Shown in pieces: positions 18,550 to 29,224 of a stretch of 41,039 nt of DNA (positions are counted from its first letter, which is position 1; the number at the start of each line of letters is the position of its first letter). Below the pieces are notes generated by a model, which was given only the letters and a program-made list of their open reading frames with translations, did not search any database and had not been told where the DNA came from. Origin of the DNA: Secundilactobacillus paracollinoides DSM 15502 = JCM 11969. GTDB taxonomy: Bacteria > Bacillota > Bacilli > Lactobacillales > Lactobacillaceae. A program made the translations under genes and the position numbers. Location: the NCBI RefSeq assembly GCF_001311135.1, contig NZ_BBAG01000027.1, forward strand, positions 1-41,039. The letters are read 5' to 3'.

Positions 18550-19140
18550 GCTGTTAAGTGAGCTATCAGTCCGCTTCGTTCCACCGTTCGGCCCTGCAGG
18601 CTGAAGTGGGGTCGCTTCGGAGCTATTGAATGTCTTGGCAGAAATTCAAGGATCTCCTACGTCTCCCGTGTTACTAGGCGAGGAAAGAACCCTCGCCTAG
18701 TAACACCGACACCACAGCCTGCAATGCCGAACGGTCCACTTCGCTACTATCACTGTAATTGTTAATATTGATGGTTAACTTTCACACTTGTTTCAAACCT
18801 GTCAGTTAATCATTGATATCAACAGCAAGTGATTTAAAGCATTACTGTCGAGAGACTTACTTGCGGTCGAGGGCGGATTCTCTTCGAACTAGGGTTAATA
18901 CTATTGAGATGTTTATCCAACGGTAAGAAGTAATCTCATTATCAGTGGAATGGAGCGATTTGGCACGGAACCGTGGTGTCGATGTCACTTGATGGCCGTT
19001 TTTTGGCCATTTAGTGACATGCGAGACGATGGAGATCCATTCGAATGGCGCACAGCGACAGTCGAATTAGCTTCATCGCGAGCCACTCTCGGTGGAGTGC
19101 CAAATTGCGCAATGCAACGGCCTCTACCACAAACCGTCTT
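18550..19140 (-). repeat. Long hairpin-rich non-coding element, copy 2, behind mprF
   Basis: This is the second copy of the element seen between dltB and dltC, in the same orientation and also directly behind a membrane-charge gene. Hairpin 1 (18668-18706) has a perfect 16-bp stem, GTGTTACTAGGCGAGG. Hairpin 2 (18982-19020) has arms ATGTCACT and AGTGACAT with a GGCC inner stem. Outer arms are GTTCGGCCCTGCAGGCT (18586) with AGCCTGCAATGCCGAAC (18716), and ATTTGGCAC with GTGCCAAAT. It lacks the nested palindrome of copy 1. No coding capacity is conserved. Confidence 0.85.
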
Positions 19141-19146
19141 CCTCTG

Positions 19147-21737
19147 CTACCTTCTAAATATCCGAGGTAAAAACATCGGCACCCGCCGTTCAGTTTCTCG
19201 AATGCGGCGGTTAACGACTTGGAAGATCTGGAGCATGGTGAAGATGATTGAACTGCGTTTCCGATAGGCAATATACTTGGTTCCCAGTGGTCGACGTACT
19301 TTTCCTTATATGACCGTAACCCCTGAAAACTGTACAACCGTTGCCCATACTCGTAAATCAGGTGCGCCACTCGTTCCTCAAAGAAACTGAACCGCGAATC
19401 ACCAACGTTGGAAAGTGACGTCATCCCAAGGTTAAAGTAGTGATATCCCGCCTCACGTGACTCCTCAAACAACTTAACGAAGAGACCATCCATAATACCT
19501 GACGGCGCTTCCTTGCTGGAGCGCATCAAATCGATGGAGGTCGTTTCCTGTCCGCCCGTTGGCATGAGGTTCGCAAACGCAACCAGCTTGCCGTCCTTAT
19601 CTGCCATGACCGCAATGGGCGCCTGCTGAAGGTAGAAGGCATCAAAGAACCCAAGTGAGAACCCCTTCTCCACCTGGTCGCCCAACCATTCATCAGAAAT
19701 GGCCTTCAAGTCAGCCATTGTCTCATCAGAAAACGGTGGCTGCAGGATTTTAAATTCGTAGCCTTCACGGTCGAACTTATTGACGAGTGCCCGTTCACCG
19801 CGGCGGCGCTTGCCCACCAGCGTAAAGTCCGGCAGGTCCACAAACCCTTCTTCACCGGCCATGATAAAGTCAAAGCCCATGTTGTGCAGCTGCATCGTCA
19901 GAGTTTCGTTGACTTGGTAGAAGACCAGCGAGTAGTCGTACTGGTCCGCAAGCGTCATAAACGCGTTCAACGCAGCACCGACCTTCTCCTGGTTGCCAAA
20001 CGGCTCGCCCATCACAATGAGTTTGTTGGCCTTTTTTCGAAAGAGAAAGGCAACCTGGTCTTCGTCATCTTCTTGGTAGTAGTAAACATCCTTGTCCTTT
20101 AAAAACGCAAGGTGGCTGATCTCATTGCCACCATAGTGGTCGATCAGCGCATGCATCCGCTCGGCGTTCAACGGTTCACCGATAAAGGGGAGTTGTTTCC
20201 CCGATAGATAGCGGGTCACCGCCAGCAGGATGAAACCTGATAGCAGGATGCCGATCAGACCGGAGATCCAAACGCTTTGGGAGGGAAACAAGACTTGCTT
20301 GGATAGTTTCAAGTGCGGATGCAGGACGTTCATGGTAAAGAGCCCCGCAACCGCGTAAACGATAAACGTGCCCGCGAAGATTGCCCCATCGGCAACGCTG
20401 CCGCCCCACGAATACGCAAGGTGCTCGCGATAAAATTGGCCGCGGGATAACCACAAACAGACCAGAACGATGCCTAAGAAGAGCGCCACTTCACCGGGAA
20501 AATTCTCCTGGTATAACGTGTTAATGATCGATAAGACCAGCACGATCACGGTTGGCCAAAAAGCGCGTTTGACCCGTTCGCCCACACCGCGAGCCAGGCC
20601 GATCAGCAAGAAGCCGATCACGATGCTGGTCAACTGGTTTAAATACATCAGCATAAACGGCACAAGGTGCAGGTACAGCCGGTTTCCCAGCATCAAGTTG
20701 GGCACCACGGCAAACAACAGCAGCATGATGCCAGCAAAGTACATAAAAACCGTCAAAAACATCTGGGCACCGCGAGTGATCGCCTGTTTCAGCAGCCCAT
20801 CAAAATAGTCGTTTAGCTGGTGCCCCATGTCGTGAACGAAGAAAATCGCCCCAACGATAAATGGCAGCACGTAGTAGAACAGCCGATAAAACAGTAACCA
20901 AACCACGGCCACACTGGAATTGATACCCATCATGCCCAGGCCAAAGATCATGAACACATCAAACGACCCAAGGCCGCCAGGGACCATGGACACAACGCCG
21001 AAAACGGATGCCACGATGAACATCGGATAGACGGCAAGGAGGTGTTGCTGGTCCATGAGGTAACCGATCAGGAGAAAGAACCCGCCACAGGCACCCCATT
21101 CAAGCGTTGACCCCACCATCAGACGGAGTTCACGTTTCAGGGTGAGGTCGTCAAAGAAGCTGGCACCGCTCACCCGGGTCACGATGAAAATCACCGGGAA
21201 GTACAGCGCCCCGCCTAGCAACCAGTACCAGTACTGACTGTAATCCGTCCCGATATGAAAGCCGAAGATCAGCGCTAGTGAGATCCAGCAGCCAAACGAC
21301 AGGCCGGATAATAAGAAGAGCGCAATTTTTGAAATGGCCGCCATCACCTGAGCCTTTGTAGCGTTCTTGGTGTAAAACATCGCCCGTAAACTCGCCCCAA
21401 GAAAGCCGCCAAAGCCTGCCAGATTCGTAAACGTATTGACGACCCACCCGCTGCGGACCACGTAACGCTTTTCATAGGTGCCCGGTAGCAGATCGGTGAT
21501 CGTAAAATCATACGTCAGCATCGGCGTGACCGCAATGAAGCCCACCACCAGCATGATGATCAAACTGACGGGACTCTGGCTCGCAAAACTCGACTTGATC
21601 TGCGCGGCACTGACTTCGTGCGTGATCCGACCAATTTCACGAATCACAAACACTAAAATCGCCAGCACAAATAACAGCCTGAGTACCGTTGCGTTTTTCT
21701 CATACCACTTACTTATTTTTTGCCAAACACTTTTCAA
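19147..21737 (-). pseudogene. mprF: MprF, phosphatidylglycerol lysyltransferase/flippase, frameshifted near the C-terminus
   Basis: MprF adds lysine (from Lys-tRNA) to phosphatidylglycerol and flips the product outward, giving resistance to cationic peptides. Residues ~1-500 hold about 14 TM helices (flippase) and ~530-860 the soluble DUF2156/GNAT-like synthetase (ISHLAFLKDKDVYYY, FNLGMTSLSN, LYSFQGLRSYKEKYVDHWEP). I prefer the TTG at 21735-21737, placed behind GAGGTGGGG, to the ATG at 21755, which has no ribosome binding site. After VDHWEP one base seems missing near 19278. The restored frame reads YIAYRKRSSIIFTM and ends FLPRIFRR with TAG at 19147-19149. As written, the frame runs on into the non-coding element to 19011. 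The fault affects only the last ~45 residues. Confidence 0.88.
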
Positions 21738-21949
21738 GGTCCCCACCTCAATCATTTAATCTTGGTACTAATTATCCCAATCTTAAGCGTTTTAAACAAC
21801 TCAAGCGACCAATTCAACTGAATCTTAAGGTTTCAGTCCACAGAATCGCGGAATCTGTTTACGGACAACCGTTGCCTCAATTCTTTAATCCAGTATTTCT
21901 ACGCAAACATGCCTATAATGGGATTATCTTATCAAGGGAGGTGCCTGCC

Positions 21950-22802
21950 ATGTCACGACGCGCGATTCATATCATCAAAAAAGTACCATCCTTGGCGCCT
22001 GATCGGTTGGACCGCCTGGCAGGGTTTCATCCGCCACAGCATTCGGCCACAGCGACTGACGACTCGCCAACCGGACACCACCTACAGTGCCATGCCAACC
22101 CTGTTGATTCCCGGCTGGTTGGGCTCTGGTTGGAGCTATAACCAGCTGATCGACTACTGGCAAACAGACGACGTGGCTGAAAAGAGGCTGACGGTCGTGG
22201 TCGGCGTCACCGGCCACATCAAAGTGCGCGGTGACTGGGATAACGAGGCTAAAAATCCCCTTATTCAAGTGATTTTTGCGAATAATATTGCGGATTTCAA
22301 CGTGCACACCCGTGACCTCATCCGCGTACTGACGTATCTTCACACACACTATGGCATCACGGCGTACAACGCGGTCGCGCATTCCTGGGGTGGCAACGCC
22401 ATGTTGAATATCCTGTTTTCAGATAAGGTCCAGCAGCTGCCGAAATTACAAAAACTGGTCTTACTTGGTGTGCCGGTCAACGAGGGCATCATCAACCAGA
22501 CGCTGCCGTTTTCCAGCTGGCCGCGGATTCAAACGCCGCAGTACCGCAAACTAGTGGCCAACCGGCACTGTCTTGAGCATCAGCCGCAAGTGCAGATCAC
22601 GCACTTTTATGGTGCGGTGGCGGATGCCCGTGGGGATGGTGAGACTGGGTTTGCCGAGGCTCTTGCGCTTGAACCGTTAGTGAAGGACAGCCCGGTGACA
22701 CTGACTTCGGTGAAGTGCCCGGGTATGACGCATACCCAGTTGCACCGGAGTTTGAGTATGAGTCAGCGAATCGCCAAGGTGTTGTGGCAGGCTGGTGACT
22801 AG
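21950..22802 (+). pseudogene. DUF915-type alpha/beta hydrolase, frame broken near the N-terminus
   Basis: An alpha/beta-hydrolase-fold protein. The oxyanion segment PTLLIPGWLGSGWSYN, the nucleophile elbow VAHSWGGNAM, and a C-terminal His in GMTHTQLHRS are seen. This pattern fits the DUF915 family of lactobacilli, whose substrate is unknown. The best start is the ATG at 21950 behind AAGGGAGG (MSRRAIHIIKK), but its frame closes at 22141. The hydrolase core is read in the next frame, joined near 22070-22090. An unbroken frame from 21909 exists but has no ribosome binding site. It is either a one-base error or a real frameshift. It is divergent from mprF. Confidence 0.7.
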
Positions 22803-22913
22803 TTGAATTACGTTTCAATATTTACTCTTATTTCAAATATAACTATAATCATTATTTAACTATCCTGTTTTATCCTGTATACTTGACCTATCACGACTAT
22901 TGGAGGGATTCAG

Positions 22914-23348
22914 TTGAAACAGTTGGTTAAAGGGCTATTGGCTATGGTTATTGCGCTCACCTGCCTAGGGGTTTCAAGTAATAATCACTCTGCCAATGCA
23001 GCAACGCGTCACTACACCACTATTCCCGTGAAACTACGAGGAACTTGGTATCGCCGCGACGGTTATGGGTTCGACAAGGTTGTCTTTTCAAAGTATCGCT
23101 TTTACTTCAAAGGCGCTGAAGAAACCCACGGTACTAGTATTTACGGTAACCATTTTCATAAGTATGGCATGGGGCATAGTGATTTGTTTGTGACGTATTA
23201 TAAGAACGGCTACTATGATATTGGTCAGTACGCCTCAGATGAGTGGCCCTTTTGGAAACGAAATGGTGCTCACATCACACAGTTCATGCCTGGATTAGGC
23301 GGTCCATCACACTTTTACGCCTACTTTAAGGCCAGTCACTTTAACTAA
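22914..23348 (+). CDS. Small secreted protein of unknown function
   Basis: 144 residues with a signal peptide (hydrophobic ~5-22, likely cut near NAATRH). The mature part is rich in Tyr, Phe, His and Gly (LRGTWYRRDGYGFDKVVF, NHFHKYGMGHSDLF), the look of a small beta-barrel. It lacks Cys in the mature part and any catalytic signature I recognise. The start is TTG behind GGAGGG with six bases between. It is monocistronic, with a terminator directly after it. Confidence 0.75.
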   Translation: MKQLVKGLLAMVIALTCLGVSSNNHSANAATRHYTTIPVKLRGTWYRRDGYGFDKVVFSKYRFYFKGAEETHGTSIYGNHFHKYGMGHSDLFVTYYKNGYYDIGQYASDEWPFWKRNGAHITQFMPGLGGPSHFYAYFKASHFN

Positions 23349-23358
23349 ATGATAGCGA

Positions 23359-23392
23359 CAAAAAGCACCACTCGAGAGCGATGCTTTTTTGT
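23359..23392 (+). terminator. Terminator behind the small secreted protein gene
   Basis: AAAAAGCA pairs with TGCTTTTTT across a 16-base partly paired loop, and the T run continues with GTTTT. It lies eleven bases after the stop. Confidence 0.65.
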
Positions 23393-23435
23393 TTTAGTCA
23401 AATTGCATTTTCGACTTTGCAATTCAAATTCTCTG

Positions 23436-25315
23436 CTACTTCACAGACTGGTTGACCCAACTAATAAAGTTCGTTAAATAGTTGCCGCTTCGTTCAGCAG
23501 TCGTGTGTCCCTCACCCCAGACTGTAGCGAAGTTCACGCTTTTGACCTGCTTATTTTGCTGCAAAGCCAATTTCAAGTTCGTTTCGGTAGTCAGCGCCGT
23601 ATCGGTCTGGTCGATCCCGGTTCTGATCCGCCAATACTTGGCCACGTTGGACGTGTTGTAGCCCTTGTAATAACTGTTCAAGTAATACAGTGGACTGTAC
23701 AGATTCAGCCGCTCCTGCATGGTACTGCCTTCCGCATCCGTCTTCTTCAGATCAGCCTTAAAGCCTTCCCATAGCTCGACTTGTAATTTTTGAGTTTGGC
23801 GTACTTACTGCTGTTATTATTGATCAGTTTACTCATCGTTGAATCAAAGTGGTTGGTGCTGCTGCCGCTTGTCGCAAACAACCCGTTTTCAGTTTCCTGA
23901 CGGGTCAGGCCATCGAACGCACCAACATCTTTTGAAGGAGACTTACAATTCTTGATGAAGGCTGCCACACTTGTGATCGTTGCCGTATTGGTCTTCGCAT
24001 TATACTTGACCCACGTGCCGTTTTTATTCAACGATTTGATGTATGCCTGAACTGTTTTGTAGGTCTTATTACTGGTGCTGCTTGACCCACCGGGCATGTT
24101 ACCGGACGGCTTTGTGCCGCTTGTGGATTTCGCTCCGGACGGTGCTTTACCTGAGGGCTTAGTCCCCGATGGCGCGGCACCAGTTTTCCCACTCGTATTC
24201 GAACCGGAAATGTTCATCCCGGCCGTCATTGAATTAGAGGCCTTGTATGGGAACTTAGTATCCTTCAAGAAATTGTTGAGCGAGGTCTGAATCTCATTTT
24301 TCAAGTATCGTTCGTACGAGCCAGACGTGTAGATCCCGGTCTTAGACTTCTTTAGGGTCAGCGTCTTGCCAGCCTTGTCTTTCAAGCCAATTTTATTGAT
24401 GTACTGGGCAAAATTCTTAGCCATATCATTTGAGAGTGCCTTGGTCCAGGTACCGGACTTTCTGGTACCGCTGTTCGAGTACTGGCCCATATTCCACTCA
24501 TAGGCTTCATTAGCGGTGTCCAGACTAGTAATTGGACACCAAGCCATGGCACCATCAACGTTATCGCGAGTGTGTTTCCCAGAAGCCGTCGCCATTGGGG
24601 CACCAATCGCCTTCAGATACTTTGTATACCCGCGACTATTTCCAGTAGCACCGACCACGGCACTTTCAGCGCCGCCGCCACTCATGCCAAAGGTGAAGAT
24701 TCGCGATGTGTCGCCCGCAAGTCGGTTCGCGTTTAAATGCAATGTTCTGATGGCCACTTTCAGATCCGTGACGCCCCAAGGCGAGGAGCCGTTTGACTTG
24801 TCCGTATTGTTGAGGCCCCGGAAGCCTGCTTCAACATAGATGAACCCAGCCTTGGTAAACTGCGCTGTGGAGCTGTCATAACCGGTTGGGGCAGCTTGAG
24901 CTGAGTACCCGGGCGCGTTAACCGGCATGACAATGGGTGCCGTTTTTGCCGTATAGCCCTTCACCTTATTTTTCGTATTCAGTGTCAGCGTATAGGTCTT
25001 ATCCCCGTTTGACTTAGCGGTCACATAGCTCGCTGGGACATAGATACCCATCGATTCATAAGTGGAGGTTGTCTTGGTGCCGTATTTCAGTCCAACTTGG
25101 TAGTACACCTTATTTTTAGCGTTATACCGCCACTTCTTAGTACTGATCAGCAGTTTCTTTGCGTTACTAACGTCGCTCTTAGTCACATTTTGACTAGTGG
25201 TCGTTACGGGGGCTTTCGTTGCGGTGCTGGATTTTTTGGTTGACCCACAAGCCGTCAACACTAGTGCTACAGCACTCGCACACCCCAAAATGGTTAAAAC
25301 ACGTTTTGGTCGCAT
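23436..25315 (-). pseudogene. Tannase-like lipoprotein esterase with one frameshift
   Basis: A lipoprotein (signal peptide, lipobox LTAC with Cys23) with an alpha/beta hydrolase domain. The nucleophile Ser212 sits in FTFGMSGGGAES. The C-terminal YWRIRTGIDQTDTALTTE (Asp) and TVWGEGHTTAERSG (His) are the signature of subtype B bacterial tannases, which hydrolyse galloyl esters. A Gly/Ser/Pro/Lys-rich segment (~365-415) interrupts the fold in the lid region. The C-terminal ~110 residues are in another frame. The break is near 23778, where AAGTCGAG in place of AAGGTCGAG would restore YKVELWEGFKADLKK. Joined, the protein has about 626 residues. The lipid anchor suggests an extracellular TanA-type enzyme. 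Without the C-terminus two triad residues are lost. Confidence 0.8.
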
Positions 25316-25556
25316 ATCCCTGAACCTCTTTCGTTAGTAGTTGCAAACCACGCGTACTGAGCTGGCAGCCCTGCCTTACCTGTTACGACGCGCTAAACGA
25401 GTTCGTGCGTCTCCCCTCTTTTCATTAGTACCAGCAGTTCACAGGTTTAGTTTACCAGAAAAAGGTTAAGTAAATCTTGAACGGTGACCTGAAAACATGA
25501 CACATGTTCAATAAGTCAGCAGTGATACGACGTTTTGAAAACAAAATACGGTTCAA

Positions 25557-25593
25557 AAAAGCACCCAGCGATCATAAAATCGCCGGATGCTTC
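25557..25593 (-). terminator. Terminator of the S-layer-like gene
   Basis: On the minus strand AAGCATCCGGCGAT pairs with ATCGCTGGGTGCTT and is followed by TTTTTTG. It lies about 15 bases behind the restored stop codon. Confidence 0.75.
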
Positions 25594-25607
25594 TTTAATT
25601 TTAATGA

Positions 25608-26818
25608 TTATTTGTAGAACAACGTAATGTTGCCAGTGTAGGTCGTGTTACGTTGTGCAGTAGTTGTGGCATCAAAGGTGTAAGTCCCACCATTTGGATT
25701 AGCAATACTGTAGAGGTCGCCACCTGGTAAGAAGCTGCGCTCGTCCAAGTGCTTGCTGGAATCGTTTCGCCGGTCTTACCACTGAGCAAGGCCTTGTCAG
25801 CAGCGCTCAAGGTTGGGTTAGTCGTGCCAACTAAGGCTTGACCTGAACCAGTGCTGAAGAATGAAACCGTTTGGGCAGTGTTAGCAGGGATGACCTGAAC
25901 ACTAAACGAACCACCCAAAGTAGCGTTGTCAGCAACAGTTGAACTGTTCGTTACCGTGTAACCAGCAGGGACATTCTTAACGGCTGTGCTCCAAACGCTG
26001 GTTGGGTCAGTCAAGATGTCACTCAACTTCGTGCCAGTAGTGGTGGCAGCACCGCTCTTCAATGCTGAAACAGGAACGCCCCAGTTGTAAGTGCCAACGA
26101 CTTGGCCAGCGGCGTTGTCGTAGTTGATCGTCACGTTGCCGACAGCAGCGTCACTCTTCAACCCTCCAGCGTAGATCCAGCCAGTAATTGAAGGCGTCTG
26201 ATCATCAGTAACTTGGTAATATAATGACCCTTAGCGCGCCTTAGTTTCAGCAGCCTTAACCGTAAGGGTATCGGTTGACTTGTAGGCGTTCATGTTCACC
26301 TTAGAAGCCTTGTACTGGGTGTAGCCAGGGTAGTTCCACAATGTGTTGGACTTAACGTCTTTGATCGTGTAACCAGTAGTGGCTGCTGGCAGTGCAGCAG
26401 ACTTTGTGGTGTTGACAGCAGAGATACCGCCGCCAAAGGCAGACGTTGACTTACCACCGTAGATCCAGCCACGTTACTTGCCATCGAAGGAAACGATCTT
26501 GTAGTAAACTGAACCGCGGTTAGTCGTTGCAATTTGGTATGCCCGGAAGTAGTTCTTTGAACTCTTTGAGCTTGCTAAGCCAGCCATCGTTGACTTTGAA
26601 GCCACGACCTTAGCACCCTTTAAAGTGCCGGCCTTGGTGTACAATGCGTTGGTGCCATTAGGCGCAACGTTACGGCTAGTAGCAGCCGTGGTCAATGTCT
26701 TGTTTGATGTTACTTTTGCATATGATGCAGCATCCGCCTTAGTGGCGAACCCGGCAGTTGCCAATACAGAAACAGCAGCTAAACCGAAATACAGTGATTT
26801 TTTCAAACCTGATTTCAT
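25608..26818 (-). pseudogene. S-layer-like surface protein gene with two in-frame stops and a frameshift
   Basis: The signal peptide [20 protein letters not shown] and the repeats ending VSFDGK-RGWIYGGKS and ITGWIYAGGLKS resemble the wall-binding N-terminus of S-layer proteins of the brevis/buchneri type. A TAA at 26474-26476 replaces the expected Tyr in DGKYRGW. A second TAA at 26231-26233 splits TKAR from GSLYYQVTDD, again with frame kept on both sides. Near 25735 the frame shifts, and the restored end reads GGTYTFDATTTAQRNTT and stops at 25608-25610. Joined, it has about 403 residues. Codon use is biased as in a highly expressed gene, so the loss looks recent. Confidence 0.75.
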
Positions 26819-27017
26819 TCTTGCACGCTCCCCAAATCATAATCTATAATAGAAGGTTTTTAAACCACTAACACACACTGTTAGCCTCTTTAGAATAGCA
26901 TTAAATAATGATTAGTACAATTTATAAAGGTCATTAAATTGGAGAGAACTGTGGTGGCAATCATTAATATTACAATGTACTTTTTTCTTCAAAGCCTCGT
27001 CATTCACTTCTTGTTTT

Positions 27018-27821
27018 TTAAGCTTTTATAGCCAATTTTTGTAAAACGTGCTCTTTGTCGTTAAAGGGTACTACATCGATTTTATGTGCGGAAAGGCTTT
27101 GTGCAAACACAAGCTGTTCCTCAGGAATGTCTGGCACGATAATACTCAGTGGTACATTCTCCTGATTATGGCTTGTCCGATAATTAATTGTATCTGCCCA
27201 TATTCCTATCAGTTGTTCAACCAGTGATTTTGATAAGCTATTATACACATTAACAAACTTTCGCTCCGTCACTGTACAATTAAAAATAAAATCAATGTTG
27301 TATTTTAACTTTGTTTGCCCTTGCATTGACATTCCACGAAGGACACTATAATTTTTATTTTGAACAGTGAAATACGTATTTACATCATCTAAGAACACAC
27401 TCCGAGTATTTTTACGGCTTAAGTAAATAAGATCTGAAACTTGAATAAGTGTCTGTGTAAGATCATTAATCGTCTGTGGAACATCCTGACGTGTAGCGTG
27501 GCCAACAATAGCACCATTGGTCTCTAACCGGGCATTGTTTTTCATTAAAATGGCTTCAAGATTTTTATACCGATGTGATTTTTTATCTGTTAAATCAACC
27601 CCATGCATCTTGAGATTCCATAACGTATATCCCTGATCAGAAATTGTATAAATATCATTGGAGAGGACAATGAGTAATGAAATACTGTCACCAAACGGAT
27701 CTGTGAATGGCGTGTTCACTCTTAATTCCGTGTCACTCACCATCTTGAATTCGTGACTTTTTTTAATAAATGACAGCCAATCTCTTGCAATGCTGTCCAT
27801 TTGCGTAACTAGCTTGTTCAT
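27018..27821 (-). CDS. DUF1828/DUF1829-type protein
   Basis: 267 residues, no signal peptide or TM segment. The N-terminal part (DPFGDSISLLIVLSNDIYTI, SDQGYTLWNLKMHGVDL) matches what I recall of DUF1828. The C-terminal half (DFIFNCTVTERKFVNVYNSL to VPFNDKEHVLQKLA) fits DUF1829. The function is not known; such genes often occur in phage-related or accessory DNA. It follows the 27846 gene by 24 bases on the same strand, so the two form an operon. The pair is AT-rich compared with its neighbours, suggesting transfer. Confidence 0.6.
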   Translation of the reverse strand: MNKLVTQMDSIARDWLSFIKKSHEFKMVSDTELRVNTPFTDPFGDSISLLIVLSNDIYTISDQGYTLWNLKMHGVDLTDKKSHRYKNLEAILMKNNARLETNGAIVGHATRQDVPQTINDLTQTLIQVSDLIYLSRKNTRSVFLDDVNTYFTVQNKNYSVLRGMSMQGQTKLKYNIDFIFNCTVTERKFVNVYNSLSKSLVEQLIGIWADTINYRTSHNQENVPLSIIVPDIPEEQLVFAQSLSAHKIDVVPFNDKEHVLQKLAIKA

Positions 27822-27845
27822 AAAACGCCTCTCCTTTCCAAAGGA

Positions 27846-28325
27846 CTATAACGCCAAATGTGACTTAATTGTGATAGTAATCCTGTTTTGCTTATGCGTA
27901 TTGGTATAATTCAAGAGTTCTTTCAAAGCAATCAAAAAGTCATCAGTATCCTGTATGCCGTCAAATGGAAGTGAATGTGCTTTAATATGCGTAAATGAAT
28001 CATTCTTTTTATAAAATTCGTCTTCAGAAAAAATTTCTACTCGGTGTCCCCAAACCTTACCATCTGAATTATTGTGAAACCTTGAATCCAAATTTATTCG
28101 AACTAAGGTGAGTTTGGTTTTAGCATCCATCAAATTTATATGACTGTTGTCCGTCGCATAAATGTAATTAAGCTGGAAAAGTCGCTGCACTCCCCCCTCC
28201 TTTGATTCTAACATGAACTCTCCCTTTTCGTTTTCAGATAGATCATTGACATGGTCTTTTAGAACATTTTTAAGCACTTTGATAAAATCTTGGGCCTGAG
28301 CGTCATTTAATTGAAGCTTTTTCAT
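27846..28325 (-). CDS. Hypothetical protein, DUF6978-like, partner of the DUF1828-type gene
   Basis: 159 residues, soluble and charged. The central segment LFQLNYIYATDNSHINLMDAKTKLTLVRINL and the HRVEIFSEDEFYKK part resemble DUF6978 as far as I remember. No catalytic motif is recognised. The start ATG is behind AAGGGAA with a TATTAT-like -10 further upstream. It is the first gene of a two-gene operon. It could be an antitoxin, an immunity factor or a nucleic-acid-binding partner; none of these can be shown from the sequence. Confidence 0.5.
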   Translation of the reverse strand: MKKLQLNDAQAQDFIKVLKNVLKDHVNDLSENEKGEFMLESKEGGVQRLFQLNYIYATDNSHINLMDAKTKLTLVRINLDSRFHNNSDGKVWGHRVEIFSEDEFYKKNDSFTHIKAHSLPFDGIQDTDDFLIALKELLNYTNTHKQNRITITIKSHLAL

Positions 28326-28436
28326 ATTGTTAATTTCCCTTCATGATAAGCTTTCTACGTTTACACATCGATTATGAGTATATAATAGGTAAATTCTACT
28401 AAATTTGTAATTAAAAGTATGTCGAATCATAGGATA

Positions 28437-29224
28437 TTAATTACACTTCAGGCATCCGCGAGTAATCCCCACCTCAATCTCCCGCAACCCCAACCGCAGA
28501 AAAACAACATCCACCACTCGGTCAACCAACGAAACCACCCGCCGTGCCCAGCGTAACTGAACGGCTTTGCGCACACGGGATTCCGCATCCGGCCCCAGTA
28601 CCGCACTTTTCCCCAAAACATCCCGACTAGGCAACAACGCTCGGCCATACCCTTGCAAATAACTCACCAACCGCCGGCAGTTCAGCACCCGTCGTTTGAT
28701 CCGCCGCTCCGACACTGACCATAGCAGCGGCACGCTGCCCAGCCGCGTCAGCATCGTCCCATCCGGGCGGTAGTCCCAATTCATCTCTGCCGGTTGCAGT
28801 TCACCCAGGAGTGGTTGCTGGCCGCCTCCTGGTCGACTGGCAGCAGGCACAGATCACTTGCGACATACGCGACGTTGCGGTGAATCCCCAGCACCGGTTC
28901 CATCACCTGGCGGAGCATTGCATCGTAGTGTGGCCGACCCTGCTGGTGCAGGATGCGCAAAATGCTGGCAGGACTGTTTTTGAGTTTAAATACCCGGTTA
29001 TCCTGCATGATGACGATGGTGCGGTACGGCTGAACGGCCGCGTCCCACTGATCAGAAATGTTCACGAGGGCGAAACAGCCCGCCCAATCCACCGTTGTCG
29101 GATTGGTCTCTACGGCCACCACGTCGCTGGCCTGCAAGCCATCAATTGCGAGGTAGCCGGTATCCCGCACATGGCGGTAATAGGCATCGGTGACGCCGCT
29201 TAATAAAAGGTGTTCGTTAGGCAC
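28437..29224 (-). pseudogene. ComK-like regulator A, frameshifted
   Basis: Two frames joined near 28800 give a protein of about 260 residues with the outline of ComK: an N-terminal beta segment (VNISDQW to RTIVIMQDNRVFKLKNS), a middle segment (PVLGIHRNVAYVASDLCLLP) followed by NHSWVN, and the C-terminal SVPLLWSVSERRIKRRVLNCRRL. In Bacillus ComK these positions read PPIMVDPSNQIFLFP, CGWIS and NSFENQVYRTAW. ComK is a DNA-binding activator of late competence genes. It overlaps the next gene upstream by eight bases. The break may be error or decay. Moderately sure of the family. Confidence 0.55.

Noticed and set aside
19011..19146. C-terminal extension of MprF into the non-coding element
   Set aside because: It arises only from the frameshift near 19278; the restored frame ends at 19147 with the expected tail.
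21909..21949. Upstream ATG giving an unbroken 297-residue hydrolase
   Set aside because: It has no ribosome binding site, while a strong AAGGGAGG lies before the ATG at 21950; the N-terminal residues from 21909 do not look protein-like.
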